The translations under genes and the position numbers were made by a program. Below, piece after piece: positions 48,158 to 56,294 of a DNA stretch of 64,000 nucleotides (position 1 is the stretch's first letter; each line of letters opens with the position of its first letter). The stretch spans positions 62,001 to 126,000 of the forward strand of contig JACPVI010000080.1 of assembly GCA_016191815.1 (NCBI GenBank). Direction: 5' to 3'. The notes beneath the pieces were generated by a model. The model was not told the origin of the DNA, made no database searches, and was given only the letters and a program-made list of their open reading frames with translations. Source of the stretch: Myxococcales bacterium (GTDB taxonomy: Bacteria; Myxococcota; Myxococcia; Myxococcales; Myxococcaceae).

Positions 48158-49252
48158 ATGTCCACGACCCAGATTCGCCGCATCGCGATCAACACCGGCG
48201 GAGGCGACGCCCCAGGTCTCAACGCCGTGATCCGCGCCGCCACCCTCGCCGCGCTCGCCCGAGGCTGGGAGGTGTGGGGGGTGCGCCACGGCTACCGCGG
48301 GCTCCTGGACATGAGCCACCTCGTGCCGCTGACCGCGGAATCGGTGCGCGGCATCACCCACCGCGGGGGCTCGGTCCTGGGGACCGCCAACCGGGGAAAC
48401 CCGTTCGAGCTGCCGGTGAAGACCGACAGCGGGACAGTCACCGTGGACCGCTCCGCCGAGGTGGTCGCCAACTTCCGCGCCCGCGGCCTCGACGCCCTGG
48501 TGTGCATCGGCGGAGACGGCTCCTTGCGCATCGCCCACCGCTTCGTGCAGAAGGGCATCCCGGTGGTGGGGGTGCCGAAGACGATCGACAACGATCTGTC
48601 GGGGACGGTGGTCACCTTTGGCTTCGACACCGCAGTGGGCACCGCCACCGACGCCATCGACAAGCTGCACACCACCGCCGAGGCGCACGAACGGGTGATG
48701 GTGGTGGAGGTGATGGGGCGCTACGCCGGCTGGATCGCGCTGAACTCGGGCCTGTCCGGAGGCGCAGACGTCATCCTCATCCCGGAGCTCCCCTTCGACA
48801 TCGCGAAGGTGTGCGAGAAGATCCAGCGGCGCGAGGCGGCGGGAAGGCGCTTCTCCATCGTGGTGGTGGCCGAAGGGGCGCGCCCGCTGGGAGGCGAGCT
48901 GACCACCCGTGGCCCCAAGGAGGCCGGCCGGGAGGTGCTTTTGGGCGGCATCGGCCAGCGGGTGGCGGAAGAGATCGCCCGCCTCACCGGGAAGGAGACC
49001 AGGGCGCTGGTGCTGGGGCACCTCCAGCGCGGCGGTGGCCCCACCACCTTCGACCGGCTGCTCGGGCTCAGGTTCGGCGCGGCCGCCGTCCGCGCGCTCG
49101 CCGAAGGGAAGGTGAACGTGATGGTGGCCCTCGACCCGCCGCAGGTGAAGACGATTGACCTCGGCCAGGCCATCGAGCGGATAAAGACCGTGCCCTTGGA
49201 CTCGGACACCGTGCTCACCGCGCGCTCGCTCGGCGTGTGCCTGGGCGATTGA
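48158..49252 (+). CDS. pfkA: 6-phosphofructokinase (ATP- or PPi-dependent)
   Basis: The 364-residue protein has the PFK signatures NTGGGDAPGLNAVIR, CIGGDGS, PKTIDNDLSGT, VEVMGRYAGWIAL, EGARPLGGEL and GHLQRGGGPTTFDRLL. It phosphorylates fructose 6-phosphate in glycolysis. At the two positions that discriminate phosphoryl donors it combines Gly (GGDGS, ATP-type) with Lys (PKTIDND, PPi-type), a combination also seen in actinobacterial and related PFKs, so the donor cannot be fixed from sequence. ATG at 48158 gives the usual short N-terminus. Convergent with the next gene, only eight bases apart. Confidence 0.95.
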   Translation: MSTTQIRRIAINTGGGDAPGLNAVIRAATLAALARGWEVWGVRHGYRGLLDMSHLVPLTAESVRGITHRGGSVLGTANRGNPFELPVKTDSGTVTVDRSAEVVANFRARGLDALVCIGGDGSLRIAHRFVQKGIPVVGVPKTIDNDLSGTVVTFGFDTAVGTATDAIDKLHTTAEAHERVMVVEVMGRYAGWIALNSGLSGGADVILIPELPFDIAKVCEKIQRREAAGRRFSIVVVAEGARPLGGELTTRGPKEAGREVLLGGIGQRVAEEIARLTGKETRALVLGHLQRGGGPTTFDRLLGLRFGAAAVRALAEGKVNVMVALDPPQVKTIDLGQAIERIKTVPLDSDTVLTARSLGVCLGD

Positions 49253-49260
49253 GCGGAGCC

Positions 49261-50049
49261 CTACTCCACCAACTGGGTGTCCCCGCCGCTCTCGAAATAC
49301 CGGTCGACCAAGGGCTCGAGGCCCCGGTGAATCTCCTCCAGCGTCTTCCCCTGGTTCCTCTCCCACCAGCTCGGCCAGTCGCGCACCTGGAAGAGCTCTC
49401 CGCGCGGCTTGAACACCCGCTCGTGCGGAGAGCGGTAGCTCGGCGTGAGCAGGCGGTGGAGAAGGTCGCGGCAGACGTCTCCCACTCGCACGTCGGCGAG
49501 GATCGGCGGAGGCGGCGGCTTGTGGGCCGGCAGGCCGAGGTAGTTCTGGACGTCGCGACCGCGCTCGTAGATGCGGGCGTCGCCGAGGTGGGCGATGAGG
49601 ACCGGAAAGGCGTCGATCCCGGCGCGGTAGATCTCGCCCTGGACCACGCGCTTGCGCTCCAGCGGAACCTCCTCGCGTCCCAGCTCCTCCACCAGCGCCT
49701 CCACCGTGTCGCGAGCCGGCAGCCGGACGACCTCCGCCGCGTCCAGGTGGCGGACCCGGAACTTCCGACCTCCCCCAGGTCGCGCCGGCTCCGCCTCGAA
49801 CTCGAGGGCGGTGCCGGCGAGCCGCACCCAGGACCCCTCCTTGGGCTTTTGCCCGCGGACGTAGGCCACGAGTTGCCCGCGACCCAAGGTGTCGAGGTAG
49901 ACGGCGTCGCCTCCCCGCCCGTCGGCGATCGGGTGCGCGTGCGGTATGGCGGAGACCCGGCCCTCCACTACCCATCGCTCGCCCGACCTGGGCGGAGCTT
50001 CGCCTCCATCCGCGCCGATCACCAGGGCTAGGAGCAGTGCGCCGGCCAC
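49261..50049 (-). CDS. exported hypothetical protein
   Basis: The protein (262 residues from GTG 50049) has a short signal peptide (AGALLLALVIGADGGEAP) and two parts. The first is a beta-rich N-terminal domain with a pattern similar to OB-fold tmRNA/nuclease-like additions (WVVEGRVSAIPHAHPIADGRGGDAVYLDTLG, SWVRLAGTALEFE). The second is a helical C-terminal region (TPSYRSPHERVFKPRGELFQVRDWPSWWERNQGKTLEEIHRGL). I cannot assign a family. The reading frame continues 116 codons further upstream, but that part overlaps the divergent gene and is not believed. Confidence 0.68.
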   Translation of the reverse strand: MAGALLLALVIGADGGEAPPRSGERWVVEGRVSAIPHAHPIADGRGGDAVYLDTLGRGQLVAYVRGQKPKEGSWVRLAGTALEFEAEPARPGGGRKFRVRHLDAAEVVRLPARDTVEALVEELGREEVPLERKRVVQGEIYRAGIDAFPVLIAHLGDARIYERGRDVQNYLGLPAHKPPPPPILADVRVGDVCRDLLHRLLTPSYRSPHERVFKPRGELFQVRDWPSWWERNQGKTLEEIHRGLEPLVDRYFESGGDTQLVE

Positions 50050-50107
50050 CCGCAGACTGTACCGGCTCGCGCGCCGGACTGCTCGCGGTTGAGGTAACCT
50101 GGGGGCG

Positions 50108-50800
50108 ATGTCCGAGGTCCAGAAGCCGCCGCCGGTCGCTCCAGCTCCCGCCGAGCCGGACGGCCAGGCGATGGCCCGCCCGTTGGTCCTCTCCGCCACG
50201 ATCGCCCCCGCCAACTCCAAGCTCCCGCCCGCCGCGCCGTTCATCCGGATCGAGCTGGGCAACCTCACTCCGGGCTGCCGCGCCGAAGTCTTGAAGATCA
50301 AGCACGACTTCCGCCCGCAGTTCGGATCGGCCGCGGCGATATCGCTCGAGCTCTCCGAGGTGGATCCGAAGGAGAAACGCGGCCTCGCGGCGCTCACTCG
50401 GGAGCAAGCGGCGGCGGCAGGCCTGACCCTGGGGGATCGGATGATGCTCCGCCTGGTAAGCGCAGAAGGGAAGGCCAGCTACCCGGTGGAATTCGCCCTC
50501 GCCCTGGGAGAGCGCGAGTCCCCGGTCGGGTCGGCGCGGTTTCTCCAGCGCCAGAAGGAGCTCCCCGGCCTCGATGAGCGGGAAACCCCTCGGCCGCGCT
50601 CGGGGCAATCCGCCCGGCCAAGCTCAGGACAGTCTCCCCGGCTGCAGGGTGGCAAGCTGCCGGCGGACCAACTGGCTCCCCGGGAGGGCGAAGGGAAAGC
50701 GCCCAAGGTGGTGCTCGATCCGAAGCCCAAGTCGGCCGGGGCCGCTCCGTCCGGGCAGTCGCTCGGGGACGGGAAAGACGGCGTCGTCGACTGGAAGTGA
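50108..50800 (+). CDS. hypothetical protein with Pro-rich and low-complexity ends
   Basis: The 230-residue protein has a Pro/Ala N-terminus (about 1-25), a compact beta-rich core (about 30-140; RPLVLSATIAPANSKLPPAAPFIRIELGNLTPG, LSLGDRMMLRLVSAEGKASYPVEF-like strands) and a Gly/Gln/Ser-rich C-terminal tail with SGQS repeats. No known motif. It overlaps the flavoprotein gene as GTGA, and its start lies 58 bases from the divergent gene on the other strand. Confidence 0.65.
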   Translation: MSEVQKPPPVAPAPAEPDGQAMARPLVLSATIAPANSKLPPAAPFIRIELGNLTPGCRAEVLKIKHDFRPQFGSAAAISLELSEVDPKEKRGLAALTREQAAAAGLTLGDRMMLRLVSAEGKASYPVEFALALGERESPVGSARFLQRQKELPGLDERETPRPRSGQSARPSSGQSPRLQGGKLPADQLAPREGEGKAPKVVLDPKPKSAGAAPSGQSLGDGKDGVVDWK

Positions 50801-52095
50801 GCGCGAAATCGGTGGACGTGGTGGTGGTGGGAGCCGGTTCGGCGGGCGCCGCCGCTGCGGCCGCCTGCGCGCGAGGGGGAATGAGCGTGCTCTGCGTCGA
50901 CCGCGGACCGCTCCACGAGGCAGGCGCGCGGTGGGTGAACGGCGTCCCGGGTTGGGCCTTCGACACCGCGGGGATTGCTCGACCAGCCGGAGAAGAGCTG
51001 TACGGCGCCGGCGACCAGCACTTCCATCTCGTCGCGGGCTGGGGTCCGACCCGGCTGGTGATGCGGGGCCACGGCGTCCTCGAGGTGGACATGCGGCTCC
51101 TGGTGGAGAGGCTGCAGCGTCTCGCCGCCGACTGCGGCGCCCGGCTCGAAGGACAGGTCACTGCGGTACGCATGAAGGGCGACCGGCTGGAGACGGACCG
51201 CGGAGAGGTGAGGACCCGCTGGGCGATCGATGCCTCCGGTCTTGGCGGCGCAACCCTTCTCCCCTGCTCCCCGGTGAGGCCGTCTGATCTTTGTGCGGCC
51301 GCCCAGTACGTGCACGAGGTCCGCGAGCACGCCGCGGCGCGATCGTTCTTCGAGCGGCACCAGGTGCCCCTAGGCCATACGCTCTGCTTCACCGGAATCG
51401 CCGGAGGCTTCTCGGCGCTCAACCTCCGAAGCGACGGGGACCGGGTCAGTCTGCTCGCGGGGAGCATTCCCGCCGAAGGGCACCCCTCGGGAAGCGAGCT
51501 GCTCCGGCGATTCATTTCCGAGCAGCGGTGGATTGGCGCCAGGATCTTCGGCGGGGCCCGCGCGGTCCCGCTGCGCCGTCCCTACGATCGGCTCGCCGGT
51601 GGCCGGGTGGCGCTCTTGGGCGACGCCGCTTGCCAGGTCTTCGCCGCGCACGGCTCGGGAGTCGGTGCAGGTCTCGTCGCGGCGCATCAACTCGCTGCCT
51701 CGCTCCTCGGCGGAGGCGGCGTCGAAGAGTACGCGGCAAAGTGGCACCGGCGATGGGGGGGCCTGTTCGCTTCGTACGATCTGTTCCGGCGTTTCTCGCA
51801 ATCGCTCTCCTCGGCGCAGATCGCGAGGATGATGGACGGCGGTCTGCTCGATGCGGAGCTGGCGACCGACGGGCTCGCGCAGCGGCACCCGCGCATCGAT
51901 CTGCGCGCGTTCCCGCGGAAGCTCTTCGCCCTTGGCCGGCGTCCCTCGCTGGCGAGGAGGCTGGGCGCGGTCGGTGTACGCATGCTCGCGGCGAGGGCGC
52001 TGTATGCCCGGCATCCCCGCGCGCAGAAGGGGCTGAGGAGTTGGTCGAGGCTGGTGGCCTTTGCGCTCGGAGACACGCCCGACCCTATTGATTGA
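50797..52095 (+). CDS. FAD-dependent oxidoreductase (geranylgeranyl reductase/halogenase-like)
   Basis: The 432-residue protein has an N-terminal dinucleotide-binding motif VVVVGAGSAGAAAA (Gly12, Gly14, Gly17), a VLCVDRGPL acidic end of strand 2 and the second FAD motif VALLGDAACQVFAAHGSGVGAGL near residue 275, as in FixC/geranylgeranyl-reductase and tryptophan-halogenase-like flavoproteins. The substrate cannot be deduced, and no halogenase-specific WxWxIP is seen. GTG at 50797 overlaps the preceding stop. Likely cytoplasmic or peripherally membrane-bound. Confidence 0.85.
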   Translation: MSAKSVDVVVVGAGSAGAAAAAACARGGMSVLCVDRGPLHEAGARWVNGVPGWAFDTAGIARPAGEELYGAGDQHFHLVAGWGPTRLVMRGHGVLEVDMRLLVERLQRLAADCGARLEGQVTAVRMKGDRLETDRGEVRTRWAIDASGLGGATLLPCSPVRPSDLCAAAQYVHEVREHAAARSFFERHQVPLGHTLCFTGIAGGFSALNLRSDGDRVSLLAGSIPAEGHPSGSELLRRFISEQRWIGARIFGGARAVPLRRPYDRLAGGRVALLGDAACQVFAAHGSGVGAGLVAAHQLAASLLGGGGVEEYAAKWHRRWGGLFASYDLFRRFSQSLSSAQIARMMDGGLLDAELATDGLAQRHPRIDLRAFPRKLFALGRRPSLARRLGAVGVRMLAARALYARHPRAQKGLRSWSRLVAFALGDTPDPID

Positions 52096-52281
52096 GGGAG
52101 TCGGGCGCGGCGCATCGCGTTGCGCGCGCGCACTCCACCGTCAACCGGATGCGACACCTGCCTGGTCGCTTCCAGGTGCCCTCCCCCAGTCCTTTCGAAC
52201 GGTTGCGACGCCGCCGACCGGCGACTGTCGCTGGCCCTGCAGTTGCGATGGGCGACTCCGCCCCCTTTCGCGGAGGAGTCC

Positions 52282-53607
52282 ATGCGCACCTCATCGCTCT
52301 CGGCGCTCGCCAGGCCGCTGTTGGTCCTGCTCTGGCTGTCGGGGTGCGCCGGGGTGGTCGACTCCGCGCAGGAGATCGACTACGCCGATGCCGACGAGGG
52401 CACGCCGACCTCCGACACCACTCCGCCGAGCGTGGCGATCACCAGCCCCGCCTTCGACGCGACGTTCGCCGCCGCCCAGACGGTCGCCATCGACGTCACC
52501 GCCTCGGACGACGTGGGGGTGGCGAAGGTGGAGCTGTTCGAGGGCTCCACCCTCAAGGGGACGGACACCTCCTCGCCCTTTGGCTTCTCCTGGAGCGTCA
52601 CCAGCGCGGAGAACGGGAGCCACACCTTCACCGCCAAGGCCACCGACGCCGCGGGGAACTCGGCCAGCTCCGCCCCGGTGACGGTGGTGGTGAGCATCAC
52701 CTCCACCGGGACCGGAATCCCAACCCAGCCAAGTCTCAAGGTGGCCTTCATCGGCGACTCCGGCGCCGGCAGCAACTTCAAGAACGTGCTCAACCTGGTC
52801 AAGTCCGAAGGAGCGGACTTCGTGATGCACCAGGGGGACTTCGACTACCAGAACAACCCGAGCGCCTTCTTCAGCGCCATCGACAGCGTGATGGGGCCGG
52901 GCTACCCCTACTATTTCGCCTCGGTCGGCAACCACGACGCCTCCCAGTGGCCGAACTACGCGGTGGAGCTCAAGAAGCGGTGGACTGCCTCGGGCGCGGC
53001 GCTGGACGACCCGAACCTCGGCGACGAGATGTACACCCTCCAGTACAAGGGCCTGTCGATGGTGATGGTGGGGCAGAACGGGAGCAACACCACCTTCGCC
53101 AACTTCCTCAAGACAAAGCTCGCCGCCGACAACCACGTCTGGAAGATCTGCAGCTGGCACAAGAACCAGAACGCGATGCAGGTGGGCGGAAAGAGCAACG
53201 AGATGGGGTGGGACGTCTACGAGAACTGCCGGCTGGCGGGAGGCATCCCGGCCACCGGCCACGAGCACTCCTACTCGCGGACCAAGACGCTCACCAGCAT
53301 CACCAACCAGACGGTGGACTCCACTTGCAACGACCCGAAGACGGTGTGCGTCGGCGCCGGGAGGACTTTCGTCTTCGTCTCCGGCCTGGGAGGCGTGGGC
53401 ATCCGCAACCAGGACCGCTGCCTGCCCTTCACCTACCCCTACGGGTGCAAGCAGGAGTGGGCGATGATCTACTCCAGCGACCAGGGCGCGAAGTACGGGG
53501 CGCTGTTCATCGACTTCAACGTCGACGCCAACCCCAAGAAGGCCAGGGCGTACTTCAAGAACATCTCGGGCCAGGTGGTCGACAGCTTCACGATCCTGAA
53601 AGATTGA
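52282..53607 (+). CDS. metallophosphoesterase lipoprotein with Ig-like domain
   Basis: The 441-residue protein has a lipobox (LLWLSGCAG), one bacterial Ig-like domain (about 45-140; VAITSPAFDATFAAAQTVAIDV), then a calcineurin-like phosphoesterase with FIGDSGAG (about 156), MHQGDFDYQ, GNHDAS (about 217), SWHKNQ and GHEHSYSR (about 325), giving all metal ligands. It is a secreted phosphatase or phosphodiesterase on the outer surface. ATG at 52282 follows GGAGG with five-base spacing. The 186-bp upstream region (52096-52281) is unremarkable. Confidence 0.9.
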   Translation: MRTSSLSALARPLLVLLWLSGCAGVVDSAQEIDYADADEGTPTSDTTPPSVAITSPAFDATFAAAQTVAIDVTASDDVGVAKVELFEGSTLKGTDTSSPFGFSWSVTSAENGSHTFTAKATDAAGNSASSAPVTVVVSITSTGTGIPTQPSLKVAFIGDSGAGSNFKNVLNLVKSEGADFVMHQGDFDYQNNPSAFFSAIDSVMGPGYPYYFASVGNHDASQWPNYAVELKKRWTASGAALDDPNLGDEMYTLQYKGLSMVMVGQNGSNTTFANFLKTKLAADNHVWKICSWHKNQNAMQVGGKSNEMGWDVYENCRLAGGIPATGHEHSYSRTKTLTSITNQTVDSTCNDPKTVCVGAGRTFVFVSGLGGVGIRNQDRCLPFTYPYGCKQEWAMIYSSDQGAKYGALFIDFNVDANPKKARAYFKNISGQVVDSFTILKD

Positions 53608-53611
53608 CGGC

Positions 53612-55222
53612 GTGAGCAAGCCCGCCCAGCGGTCCGCCGCCGTCCCTGGGCGGGCGCCCGAGCGCTTGGCGGTCGCGCTGCTCGCGGTGCTCTGCCACCT
53701 CCCGGTGCTGTGGGGAGGTTTCATCTGGCTCGACCATGGAGACATCGAGCTGGGGACGGCGATCGCGCCTCCCTCTGGGTGGCTCGAGTTGTTTGCCCGC
53801 GGCTTTGCCAGGACCGGCTTCTACCGGCCGGCGATGGCCCTGTCGCTCTCGCTGGACGCGCTTGGGGGAGCGCCGTGGGCCTACCACCTCGACAACTTGC
53901 TGTGGCACGCCGGTGCCGCGGTGCTCGTTGTGGCAGCAGGAGAGTGCCTGGGCCTGAGCCGCCGGGCCGCGGTGACGGCGGGGATGCTCTTCGCCGTTCA
54001 CCCGGTGACCGGGCTGGTGGCAAACGCCATCTCCTACCGCGCCGACGCGATCGTCGCGGTGGCGCTGCTCGGGCTGTTGATCTCCCACGCGCGCGGCTGG
54101 GCGCCGCTGGCGGCGGTGGCGATGCTCGGAGGCTCGCTCGCCAAGGAAACGGCCCTGGTGCTGGGCCCGGCGTTCGTCCTGGCGCTGGAGATTGGCTTCG
54201 GGGGGAGGCTCGGGCCCTTGCGCCAGCGGGCGAGGCTGCTCGCCGCTGAGGCGCTCGGGCTCGGGGGAGCGCTGGCGCTGAGGCTCGCCTTTGCACCGCC
54301 ATGGCGCGCCAGCTTCCACGCGCTCAGCCCATCCGAGGCGTTCGGAGCTCGCGCCGCGGCGCTGGCGAAGAGCGCGGTGCGGATGCTGGTCCCGTTCGAT
54401 GCGAGCATCTGCGATGCGTTCCCCATCGTCGGGGCGCTGCACCCTACGGCCTTGGCCGGGTTGGGGGTCGCGGTGGCGATTGGCTCCCTCGCCGCGCGGC
54501 GCCGCGGCCCCGCATTGCTCTTCGGCCTCGCGATGCTTCCGTCGCTGAGCTTGGTGCCGGTGCCGCGGTTTTGGTCGCCTCATTACCTGTACCTGCCGGC
54601 CGCGTTGCTCTCGTGGATGGTGGCGGAGCAGATCGCCCGTGCGGCCCAGGGGAGGTTGCGGTCCGCCGCGTTCGGAGCCTTTTCGGTTGTCGTGCTCGGA
54701 CTCGCTTGCTTCTCGGCCTACGACGCGAGCAGGTACGTGAGCGATCGGACGCTGTTCGAGCCGGAGGTTGCGGCGCAGCCGGCGTGCCGGGAGGCTCACC
54801 TCTACCTCGCCGATGAGCGGCTGCGGGGCGGCGACCTGGAGAACGCGGCAGAGGGGTACCTGGCGGCGGCGCGGCCGGCGGTGGGGTTCATCTCCTACTC
54901 GAGCGAGGCGACCGCCTGGCAGAACCTCGGGCTGGTGCGGCTGAGGCAGGGCCGCCTGGAGGAGGCGGAGGAGGCTGTGCGAGCCGCCCAGGCCTACCCG
55001 GGGGAGGAGTCGGAGCGGCGAAAGTTGACGCACAACCTGGCAGCGGTGGAGGCGGCGCGGGGCAGTTGGGAACAGGCCGCCCGGTTGCTCTCGGCCGAGT
55101 GCGACCGGGAGGACGCGCTGGCGGAGTCCATCCTCTTGCGGGCGCGAGCGCTGCACGAGCTGGGTCGGGCCGAAGAATCGCGGGCGCTCGTATCGCGGCT
55201 TCGCCAGCGGATCTCCCAATGA
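53612..55222 (+). CDS. TMTC-like GT-C membrane protein with C-terminal TPRs
   Basis: The 536-residue protein has about ten membrane spans. It shows the TMTC-like acidic loop (FIWLDHGDIELGTAI) followed by FYRPAMALSLSLDALGGAPWAYHLDNLLWHAG, then AVHPVTGLVANAISYRADAIVA, as in eukaryotic and bacterial O-mannosyltransferase-like proteins. The final 150 residues form TPR-like helical pairs (AWQNLGLVRLRQGRLEEAEEAV, LRARALHELGRAEES). It may transfer a lipid-linked sugar onto exported proteins. GTG start at 53612, four bases after the preceding stop, suggests coupling. Confidence 0.82.
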   Translation: MSKPAQRSAAVPGRAPERLAVALLAVLCHLPVLWGGFIWLDHGDIELGTAIAPPSGWLELFARGFARTGFYRPAMALSLSLDALGGAPWAYHLDNLLWHAGAAVLVVAAGECLGLSRRAAVTAGMLFAVHPVTGLVANAISYRADAIVAVALLGLLISHARGWAPLAAVAMLGGSLAKETALVLGPAFVLALEIGFGGRLGPLRQRARLLAAEALGLGGALALRLAFAPPWRASFHALSPSEAFGARAAALAKSAVRMLVPFDASICDAFPIVGALHPTALAGLGVAVAIGSLAARRRGPALLFGLAMLPSLSLVPVPRFWSPHYLYLPAALLSWMVAEQIARAAQGRLRSAAFGAFSVVVLGLACFSAYDASRYVSDRTLFEPEVAAQPACREAHLYLADERLRGGDLENAAEGYLAAARPAVGFISYSSEATAWQNLGLVRLRQGRLEEAEEAVRAAQAYPGEESERRKLTHNLAAVEAARGSWEQAARLLSAECDREDALAESILLRARALHELGRAEESRALVSRLRQRISQ

Positions 55223-55380
55223 CCGGCGCCCTCGGCTCCTTCGGCAACTGGCGGGTCCGGCGAGCGATGCCCCCCGGCCGCCGGCCGCAGGAGCGTGCGC
55301 CCGGCCCCCAGGAAGAGCGCAAGGCGTGCCTTGTCTGCAGCGAGGGGGTCGGCATCTTCTTGGCAATACGGAGGTCGCGC

Positions 55381-55743
55381 ATGGCTTCGTCGCCAAGAGA
55401 GCGAGGAGGAACGCCTCGCGGACGGAAGAACAAGGGCAAGCCCTCCCCTGCCGGCAGAACGACCCGCCGCTACTGGTCGCGCGAGGTGACCGAGCGCAGC
55501 CACGCGCTGGACCTCGAGGAGCGGGTGTTCTCGCGTTCGCCGAAGGAGCTGGCCCGGTCGCTGAAGCGCTCCGCGGAGCGCAGCACGAGACGGAAGGCTT
55601 CTCCTTTCCAGTCGGCGATGTCGATGCTGACCTTCTACGAGAATCGCGCAGGGCGAAATCTATCGCCTTCCCGAAGAGAGGCCGTCCGCTCAGCCAAGGA
55701 GGAATTGCGTAGGCTCTTCGGCCGCGCGCCCGAGGGTCGCTGA
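55381..55743 (+). CDS. DUF3175 domain protein
   Basis: The 120-residue basic protein matches the DUF3175 family: RRYWSREVTERSHALDLEERVFS, then SPKELARSLKRSAERSTRRKASPFQSAMSMLTFYENRAGRNLS and a C-terminal helix AKEELRRLFGR. Function is unknown; the very high Arg/Lys content suggests nucleic-acid binding. ATG at 55381 follows a good GGAGG. The 158 bp before it hold no recognised element. Confidence 0.88.
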   Translation: MASSPRERGGTPRGRKNKGKPSPAGRTTRRYWSREVTERSHALDLEERVFSRSPKELARSLKRSAERSTRRKASPFQSAMSMLTFYENRAGRNLSPSRREAVRSAKEELRRLFGRAPEGR

Positions 55744-55788
55744 CGCCTGGGCAGCCGCAGTACCCTGGCCCCGAGCGAGGCGGAAGAG

Positions 55789-56232
55789 GTGGAGGCTGTC
55801 ATCTTCATCGGCATCCAGGGATCCGGAAAGTCGAGCTTCTACCGCGAGCGCTTCTTCGACTCGCATGTCCGCATCAATCTGGACATGCTGCGGACCCGCC
55901 GCCGAGAGGGCCTACTCTTGAAGGCGTGCGTCGCGGCCGGGCAGAGGTTCGTGGTGGACAACACGAACCCCACCGTCGAGGACCGTCAGAGGTACATCCG
56001 CCTCGCGAGGGAGGCGGGGTTCCGGATCACCGGGTACTACTTTGATCCGGACATCGACGGAGCGTTGCAGCGCAACGCTCGGCGCCCCGAAGGCAAGCGG
56101 ATTCCGGTAGGCGCGATTCGAGCGACGCGGAAGCGACTCCAGGCGCCGGCGCGGGCGGAGGGGTTCGACGAGCTGTTCCACGTCCGCGTGGGGGAATCGG
56201 GTGACTTCTTGGTACAGCCCTCGGAGGAGTGA
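55789..56232 (+). CDS. P-loop kinase (polynucleotide kinase/zeta-like AAA family)
   Basis: The 147-residue protein has Walker A GIQGSGKSS (about 8-16), a switch-like RINLDMLR, then FVVDNTNPTVEDRQRYIRLAREAGF and an Arg-rich late segment, resembling the kinase half of polynucleotide kinase-phosphatase and related small P-loop phosphotransferases. The substrate could be RNA/DNA 5' ends or a small molecule. GTG at 55789 is preceded by AGAGG. No ligase or phosphatase partner is encoded next to it. Confidence 0.83.
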   Translation: MEAVIFIGIQGSGKSSFYRERFFDSHVRINLDMLRTRRREGLLLKACVAAGQRFVVDNTNPTVEDRQRYIRLAREAGFRITGYYFDPDIDGALQRNARRPEGKRIPVGAIRATRKRLQAPARAEGFDELFHVRVGESGDFLVQPSEE

Positions 56233-56294
56233 CGCTTCGTGCTGGGCCAGCGGCTTGTCGCCCGATCCCGGGTTGATGTTTGTTCGGCTCCAGG

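Noticed and set aside
47837-50608. Long minus-strand frame of about 923 codons
   Set aside because: It runs opposite phosphofructokinase and other clearly supported genes and has no recognisable domain.
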